The position numbers were made by a program, and so were the translations under genes. From contig NZ_KE650771.1 of assembly GCF_000447295.1 (NCBI RefSeq), forward strand, positions 369,500-433,499: DNA of 64,000 bases, given 5' to 3'. The DNA comes from Fischerella sp. PCC 9431 (lineage in GTDB: Bacteria > Cyanobacteriota > Cyanobacteriia > Cyanobacteriales > Nostocaceae). The notes beneath the pieces are model-generated. The model was not told where the DNA came from. It saw nothing but the letters and a program-made list of their open reading frames with translations, and did no database searches. Numbering within the stretch: the stretch's first letter is position 1; each line of letters opens with the position of its first letter. This document shows, in pieces, positions 59,512 through 64,000 of this stretch.

Positions 59512-61443
59512 ATGGCTGGACCCATTGTCCCACCAAAACAACATCGCAAGCGACTCGTTAACTGGTTACTCAAAGAAGATCGCAGCGAGAAAGGGGAGCA
59601 TTTTCAGCATCCTTGGTGGCAGGTGATGTGCCTAACAGGGGTCGATTATTTTTCCACACTTGGTTATCAGCCTGGGATTGCTGCCTTAGCCGCAGGGGTT
59701 TTATCTCCTCTGGCTACTTTAATTCTAATTTTGCTGACACTGTTTGGTGCATTACCTATATATCGTCGAGTTGCTGCGACTAGTCCTCATGGCGAGGGAT
59801 CGATCGCCATGCTGGAAAATCTCCTTCCTTGGTGGCAAGGCAAGCTGTTTGTTTTGTGTTTGCTTGGCTTTGCAGGAACTGATTTTATCATCACGATCAC
59901 CCTTTCGGCTGCCGACGCCACAGCCCACATTATTGAAAATCCTCTCATACCAGAGTTTCTCCACGGGCAATCAATTAGTATTACGCTGATTCTAATTGCA
60001 TTGCTTGGTGGCGTATTTTTGAGGGGTTTCACAGAAGCGATCGGCCTTGCCGTGTTTTTAGTCGCTACTTATTTGTTACTAAACTTAATCACCATTGGTG
60101 TTGGTGCATACCAGGTGTTACAACAACCAATCGTGATTTCTAATTGGCAAACTGCGTTGTTTAGCAGTTATTCAAATCCTTTCATGATGATTGGTGCAGC
60201 CGCGCTGCTATTTCCAAAGTTAGCATTAGGATTATCTGGCTTTGAGACTGGTGTGGCGGTGATGCCATTAGTGAAAGGAAATGAGCATGAGACCGAAGCC
60301 AACCCCAGAGGCCGCATTCGTAACACCTACAAACTGCTGAGAACTGCGGCGGTAATTATGAGCTTTTTCTTAATTACCAGCAGTTTGGTGACAATTCTAC
60401 TTATTCCGAGTGCCGAATTTCAAACAGGAGGCAAAGCTAGCGGACGCGCCCTCGCCTACCTGGCCCATCGTTATTTGGGGGATGGCTTTGGAACTATTTA
60501 TGATTTAAGTACAATTTTTATTTTGTGGTTTGCGGGTGCATCCGCAATGGCAGGGCTATTAAATATTGTCCCTCGCTACCTACCCCGCTATGGCATGGCA
60601 CCAGATTGGACACGAATGATCCGACCCCTGGTGTTAGTGTATACAGCGATCGCTTTTGTAGTGACAATTATTTTTAAAGCCAATGTAGAAGCTCAAGGTG
60701 GAGCCTATGCAACAGGAGTATTGGTCTTAATGACTTCTGCGGCTTTAGCTGTAACTTTAGCTGCTCGGCGTCGGCGATCAATACGAGGCATATTATCTTT
60801 TGGTACGATTACACTGCTGTTTGTTTATACCACCATTGTTAATATTATTGAAAGACCAGAAGGTATTCAAATAGCCGCCTTTTTCATTGGTGTCATTATT
60901 ATTACTTCCCTAGTCTCACGAGTTTGGCGTTCTACAGAACTGCGAGTCGAGCAAATCGAAATGGACGAAACCGCCCATCGCTTCATTGCTGAAGAAGAAC
61001 AGCATCAAGGTACAATTCGATTAATTGCCAATCGCTTGAATGTAGGGGATGAGCGAGAATATTTTTTCAAAGAAAAGGAAGTACGCGAAGATAACCACAT
61101 TCCTCAGACAGATTCTGTTTTGTTCATGGAAATTCAAGTATCCGACGCCTCAGTTTTTTCCGAAACCATTCAGGTAACTGGAGTACAAGTCGGTAATTAT
61201 CGCATTTTACGAGCAAGAGGTGCTGCTGTACCAAATACAATTGCAGCGATTCTCTTATATATCCGAGACCAAACCGGGAAACTACCACACGCTTATTTCG
61301 GTTGGATAGAAGGTAATCCCATTCAATATTTATTACGCTTCATCCTTTTTGGTGAAGGGGATATAGCTATTGTAACTCGTGAAGTTCTTCGTAAAGCCGA
61401 GAAAGACCCAGAACGTCGTCCTGGTATTCATGTGGGAGGATAG
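59512..61443 (+). CDS. APC-superfamily permease
   Basis: A 643-residue membrane transporter with about twelve spans in residues 30-470 and a soluble C-terminal region of about 170 residues. [20 protein letters not shown] with [14 protein letters not shown] is the first span with the unwound substrate-binding turn. The long cytoplasmic tail ([20 protein letters not shown]) resembles that of KimA-like potassium or amino acid importers. Solute is not deducible. AGGAG is 8 bases before the ATG at 59512, so that start is preferred over TTG at 59506. Confidence 0.88.
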   Translation: MAGPIVPPKQHRKRLVNWLLKEDRSEKGEHFQHPWWQVMCLTGVDYFSTLGYQPGIAALAAGVLSPLATLILILLTLFGALPIYRRVAATSPHGEGSIAMLENLLPWWQGKLFVLCLLGFAGTDFIITITLSAADATAHIIENPLIPEFLHGQSISITLILIALLGGVFLRGFTEAIGLAVFLVATYLLLNLITIGVGAYQVLQQPIVISNWQTALFSSYSNPFMMIGAAALLFPKLALGLSGFETGVAVMPLVKGNEHETEANPRGRIRNTYKLLRTAAVIMSFFLITSSLVTILLIPSAEFQTGGKASGRALAYLAHRYLGDGFGTIYDLSTIFILWFAGASAMAGLLNIVPRYLPRYGMAPDWTRMIRPLVLVYTAIAFVVTIIFKANVEAQGGAYATGVLVLMTSAALAVTLAARRRRSIRGILSFGTITLLFVYTTIVNIIERPEGIQIAAFFIGVIIITSLVSRVWRSTELRVEQIEMDETAHRFIAEEEQHQGTIRLIANRLNVGDEREYFFKEKEVREDNHIPQTDSVLFMEIQVSDASVFSETIQVTGVQVGNYRILRARGAAVPNTIAAILLYIRDQTGKLPHAYFGWIEGNPIQYLLRFILFGEGDIAIVTREVLRKAEKDPERRPGIHVGG

Positions 61444-61510
61444 TTATCAGTTAAGAGTTAACAGTTAACAGTAATCAGTTATCAATTAAACTGATTACTG
61501 TTAACTGATT
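61443..61510. repeat. CAGTTAT/AACAGTT heptamer repeats with inverted copies
   Basis: TTATCAGTTAAGAGTTAACA on the left and ATTAAACTGATTACTGTTAA on the right partly pair across about 20 bases. It lies between the convergent permease and egtD genes. Confidence 0.75.
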
Positions 61511-61516
61511 TATGCC

Positions 61517-62557
61517 CTATCCCCGATCTTGCAACTGACAGAGTAATAAACCAAAAAACTGGTTTTCGTCAGTCCATACTTTTTGGGGTACTAAACCTTT
61601 GGCTTTGAGTTCTTGTTGGATGTGGTTGAGATCGAATTTGCGCGAAATTTCAGTTTGAATGGTTTCGCCTGGTTCAAAATGAACATTGAGTTTGAGAGTG
61701 CGTAATTCCACAGTTTGCGATCGCTTACTTTTAAGGTGCATCTCAATTTGATGTTCCAGTTCGTTATAAAATGCCCAATGTTCAAATTGGCTGGTATCAA
61801 AATTACCCTCATACCGCCAATTGAGATGTTCTAGCATGTTTAAGTTAAACGCTGCTGTGACTCCTTGATTGTCGTTATAAGCAGCTTCCAAAATATCTTT
61901 TGGTTTTTGTAAGTCTACCCCCAATAAAAAATACTCTCCCACTTGTAGTGCAGCGATAACTTGTGATAAAAACACATCACACTCTTGTGGATTTAAATTA
62001 CCCAAAGTGCTACCAATAAAACACATCATCCGATTGGGTAATTGCTTAGGCTCAATTTCCGAAAGAGCTAATTCATAGGTTCCTGCCAGTGCATAAACTT
62101 GTAATGAAGGATAATCTGCTAGTAACGACAGCGCACTACTTTCGAGCATACCTGCGCTGACATCAATTGGTAGATAATGCAGAGGTAATCCTTGTTTGTG
62201 GTAAGCATCTAGTAATATCCTAGTTTTTGTAGAACTGCCACTACCCAGTTCCACTATTTCGCAAGCACCTGTGATTTCCGCAATCTCACTAGCACAGCTT
62301 TGCAAAATTTTTGTCTCTGTACGTGTGATATAGTACTCTGGTAACTCACAGATTTGCTCAAATAACTCCGAACCCCGATCATCATAAAAAAAACGTGGTG
62401 GTAGGGTTTTTGGTTTTTGAGTTAATCCCTTGACTACATCACTTCCAGTATTAGTAGAAATGATCAAACTTGGTTCTAGTAAACGCTGTATTTTTAAGCG
62501 TTCTTCAATGCTGTTTTGAGAACTAGGATCACTACTGGCAGATTTAAATACTGTCAT
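61517..62557 (-). CDS. egtD: L-histidine N-alpha-methyltransferase EgtD
   Basis: Makes hercynine by three SAM-dependent methylations of histidine, the first step to the thiol antioxidant ergothioneine. A 346-residue protein. Motif I is IVELGSGSSTKTRILLDAY and the N-terminal RFFYDDRGSELFEQICELPE with YYITRTE are characteristic. The substrate-site elements TLGNLNP (Asn) and ETIQTEISRKF (Glu and Ser) are intact. GGAGGAG precedes the ATG. The partner EgtB (sulfoxide synthase) is not in the window, so the pathway is split or the product is used otherwise. Confidence 0.94.
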   Translation of the reverse strand: MTVFKSASSDPSSQNSIEERLKIQRLLEPSLIISTNTGSDVVKGLTQKPKTLPPRFFYDDRGSELFEQICELPEYYITRTETKILQSCASEIAEITGACEIVELGSGSSTKTRILLDAYHKQGLPLHYLPIDVSAGMLESSALSLLADYPSLQVYALAGTYELALSEIEPKQLPNRMMCFIGSTLGNLNPQECDVFLSQVIAALQVGEYFLLGVDLQKPKDILEAAYNDNQGVTAAFNLNMLEHLNWRYEGNFDTSQFEHWAFYNELEHQIEMHLKSKRSQTVELRTLKLNVHFEPGETIQTEISRKFDLNHIQQELKAKGLVPQKVWTDENQFFGLLLCQLQDRG

Positions 62558-62905
62558 TGCTCCTCCATTGCTTGGTTTGATCGGACGCTTTGCGCTGTGA
62601 AACCAAAACCTTTGTTAGTGAAACATGAACAGACACTCAATAACATCACGCCTCAGCTAGATTGACTGAAGTTTAGTCCGCGTGTTACCTTGCTTTTTAC
62701 ATTAGGTATCACAGTTTTGCGTATTCAGCGCAAAGGCAAAATAAGGGTGTGTTACGGCGTTTGTGATGTATACCTTACTCTCTTAGCGATAAATTACATG
62801 TTGCCGTAGCGCACCACATTAGCTTAGTCAATCATCCTGCATCAACTTATCTAGTTTTATTGAAAAATTCTTTATAAAATCTTCCTGGAATTTTATTCTT
62901 AAACC
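62558..62905. other. Intergenic region between egtD and the Z1 gene
   Basis: About 350 bases without a gene. It holds the GGTG hairpin at 62746-62815 and otherwise no recognised element. Both flanking genes are on the minus strand, so this gap contains the egtD promoter. Confidence 0.6.
62746..62815. repeat. GGTGTGTTACGGC inverted repeat
   Basis: GGTGTGTTACGGC (62746-62758) pairs with GCCGTAGCGCACC (62803-62815) over 13 positions, two of them G-U, with a 44-base loop. It is the fullest copy of the family also seen at 12244 and 26193. Confidence 0.7.
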
Positions 62906-64000
62906 TTATTCATCGTCATCATAATTAAACATTAAAACAAATTTTTGTTTAGGTAAAACTAACATAGGTAGATATATAGAATGATTATCCCATCCTTTGC
63001 TTTTCTCACCTTTTTGATAGCAAATAATTAAAGTTGGAACATCAGGGTATTTCTTTTTAGCTTCTATTGACCACTCACCTGAACCAAAGCCAAATCTCCA
63101 TTGAAAAGGATCTTTTCTTGGCATATCTAACCCTTGATTTTTATTTTTTTTACCTCTACGAACATTTAAACGCCCTTTTGTCGTACCCTTTGATTTTATA
63201 TCTGTTAATCCTTTAATGATACGTTTATATTCCCATTCTTCACCGGGAATATAATAACTCTTTGTGTAACTGATAATTTGAATTATCAAATCTATATCCA
63301 CCTCATAATAACAATAATCATCCTGATAATTACTTAAAATATTTTCAATATTTTGAAAATTATCCTTAATTTCTTCTTTCTTATAAGCTGGATTTTGAGG
63401 GAAAATCAATTTTCCTGGTGCTAGTACACCAATAACTGTGGGGTCTAAAACATTAGAGCGAGTTGGTTTTAGAGTTCCTCCTATCCAAACAGGCTGAAGT
63501 TTAATGTTATGAATATCATCTCCTATTGCTTGGCGCATGGCTTCATCCGCTTCGTGGATAGAACGAAAAGTGTATAGTATATGTTCCGGTAAAAAGAGAC
63601 GAGTAACATCTTTTAAATGTGGCCGATAACCATACATTCGAGCATGTTGATGAACTGTATCCACTACTTTTTGTTTTGCATCACGCCCATAATAAGTTAC
63701 CATTAACCCATCAATAGTCACACCCCTACCTAATCTATTACCTCCGATTAATATATTCATACCGGGATTGTAATTAGGTTCTTTATCGGGATTATTTGCA
63801 TTAATTATTTTAGGAATTGCACGTCTTAGTTGAAACTTTAACTCATTTATCAAAATATCAAGTGGAGGTAAATCATCGGCTGTTTTATTTAACTCATTGT
63901 AAGCTTGTTCTAGCCATTTTAGAGCTTTTTTACTTTCAGTTTCAGAACTCTTGTCTCGAATTGCTTGATCTAAATTAATTACAAATTGACTAATAACTTG
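62906..64000 (-). CDS. Z1-domain protein, helicase-like (5' end beyond the window)
   Basis: The frame is open to the window edge, giving 364 C-terminal residues; the true start is to the right. The visible part has the helicase-like motifs GMNILIGGNRLGRGVTIDGL (motif V type) and DTVHQHARMYGYRP (motif VI type, QxxRxxGYR), as in the Z1 family, which derives from superfamily 2 helicases. Walker motifs should lie beyond the edge. The C-terminal 120 residues are basic with a FGFGSGEWSIEAKK stretch, not assigned. Z1 proteins occur in phage-defence islands, often with DUF4420 nuclease-like partners. No such partner is on the window side (egtD follows). Confidence 0.8.
   Translation of the reverse strand, partial: QVISQFVINLDQAIRDKSSETESKKALKWLEQAYNELNKTADDLPPLDILINELKFQLRRAIPKIINANNPDKEPNYNPGMNILIGGNRLGRGVTIDGLMVTYYGRDAKQKVVDTVHQHARMYGYRPHLKDVTRLFLPEHILYTFRSIHEADEAMRQAIGDDIHNIKLQPVWIGGTLKPTRSNVLDPTVIGVLAPGKLIFPQNPAYKKEEIKDNFQNIENILSNYQDDYCYYEVDIDLIIQIISYTKSYYIPGEEWEYKRIIKGLTDIKSKGTTKGRLNVRRGKKNKNQGLDMPRKDPFQWRFGFGSGEWSIEAKKKYPDVPTLIICYQKGEKSKGWDNHSIYLPMLVLPKQKFVLMFNYDDDE

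Overview
The window is a piece of chromosome from a filamentous, probably Nostocales-type cyanobacterium. The evidence is frequent HIP1 octamers (GCGATCGC), an orange carotenoid protein with its recovery factor, a giant Ser/Thr-plus-His kinase of the HstK type, a DUF1825 protein, group 2 sigma factor, many short heptamer tandem repeats between genes and moderately low GC. I cannot fix the genus from sequence reading alone.

Layout. 1-1346: 3' part of a 23S rRNA gene, a spacer with heptamer repeats, 5S rRNA and a strong terminator (end of an rrn operon). 1393-1730: decayed IS4-type transposase remnant. 1932-4544: ilvA (isoleucine synthesis) facing an aldo/keto reductase. 4545-5676: non-coding, with a terminator that suggests a small transcript. 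5677-9738: MHYT sensor, YqhA-like protein, RodZ-like and RluB-like pair, DUF2993 protein. 9811-17748: atypical Dps, AraC regulator, cdsA, cbiT, DUF1232, sugar nucleotidyltransferase-like protein, phosphoribosyltransferase, type 4 uracil-DNA glycosylase, mscL. 17949-24553: housekeeping set (pyrF, tyrS, class A PBP, DUF1825, TM2 protein, helix-hairpin-helix protein). 24723-31293: acyltransferase, surE, coiled-coil protein, priming glycosyltransferase, sigma factor, secreted Cys protein. 31399-32785: CbtB-like metal transport subunit with a YtkA-like membrane protein. 33179-34587: ocp-frp photoprotection pair. 34819-38641: fused oligopeptide-type ABC ATPase, lipA, response regulator. 38869-47053: HstK giant kinase convergent with a terpene synthase/FAD mono-oxygenase operon. 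48461-55193: Crp regulator, M61 peptidase, FHA-PAS-GAF-GGDEF-EAL protein with an XRE regulator, OmpR-type regulator, DUF4359 protein. 55360-56454: IS701-type transposase. 57317-62557: second aldo/keto reductase, ilvC, APC permease, egtD. 62906-64000: a Z1-domain, defence-type protein cut by the window end.

Most genes are single or in pairs. Likely working units are: tyrS-pyrF-hypothetical; rluB-rodZ; cbtB-ytkA; ocp-frp (OCP quenches phycobilisome energy in strong blue light, FRP resets it); XRE-GGDEF/EAL (c-di-GMP turnover); and terpene synthase-FAD oxygenase (a small terpenoid pathway that may be tied to the adjacent sensor kinase). The last is the best candidate for an undescribed system. 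The Z1 gene at the right edge may be the end of a defence locus that lies mostly outside the window.

No tRNA gene, CRISPR array or replication origin was recognised. Start codons were chosen by family fit and ribosome binding sites, so several differ from the longest open frame.
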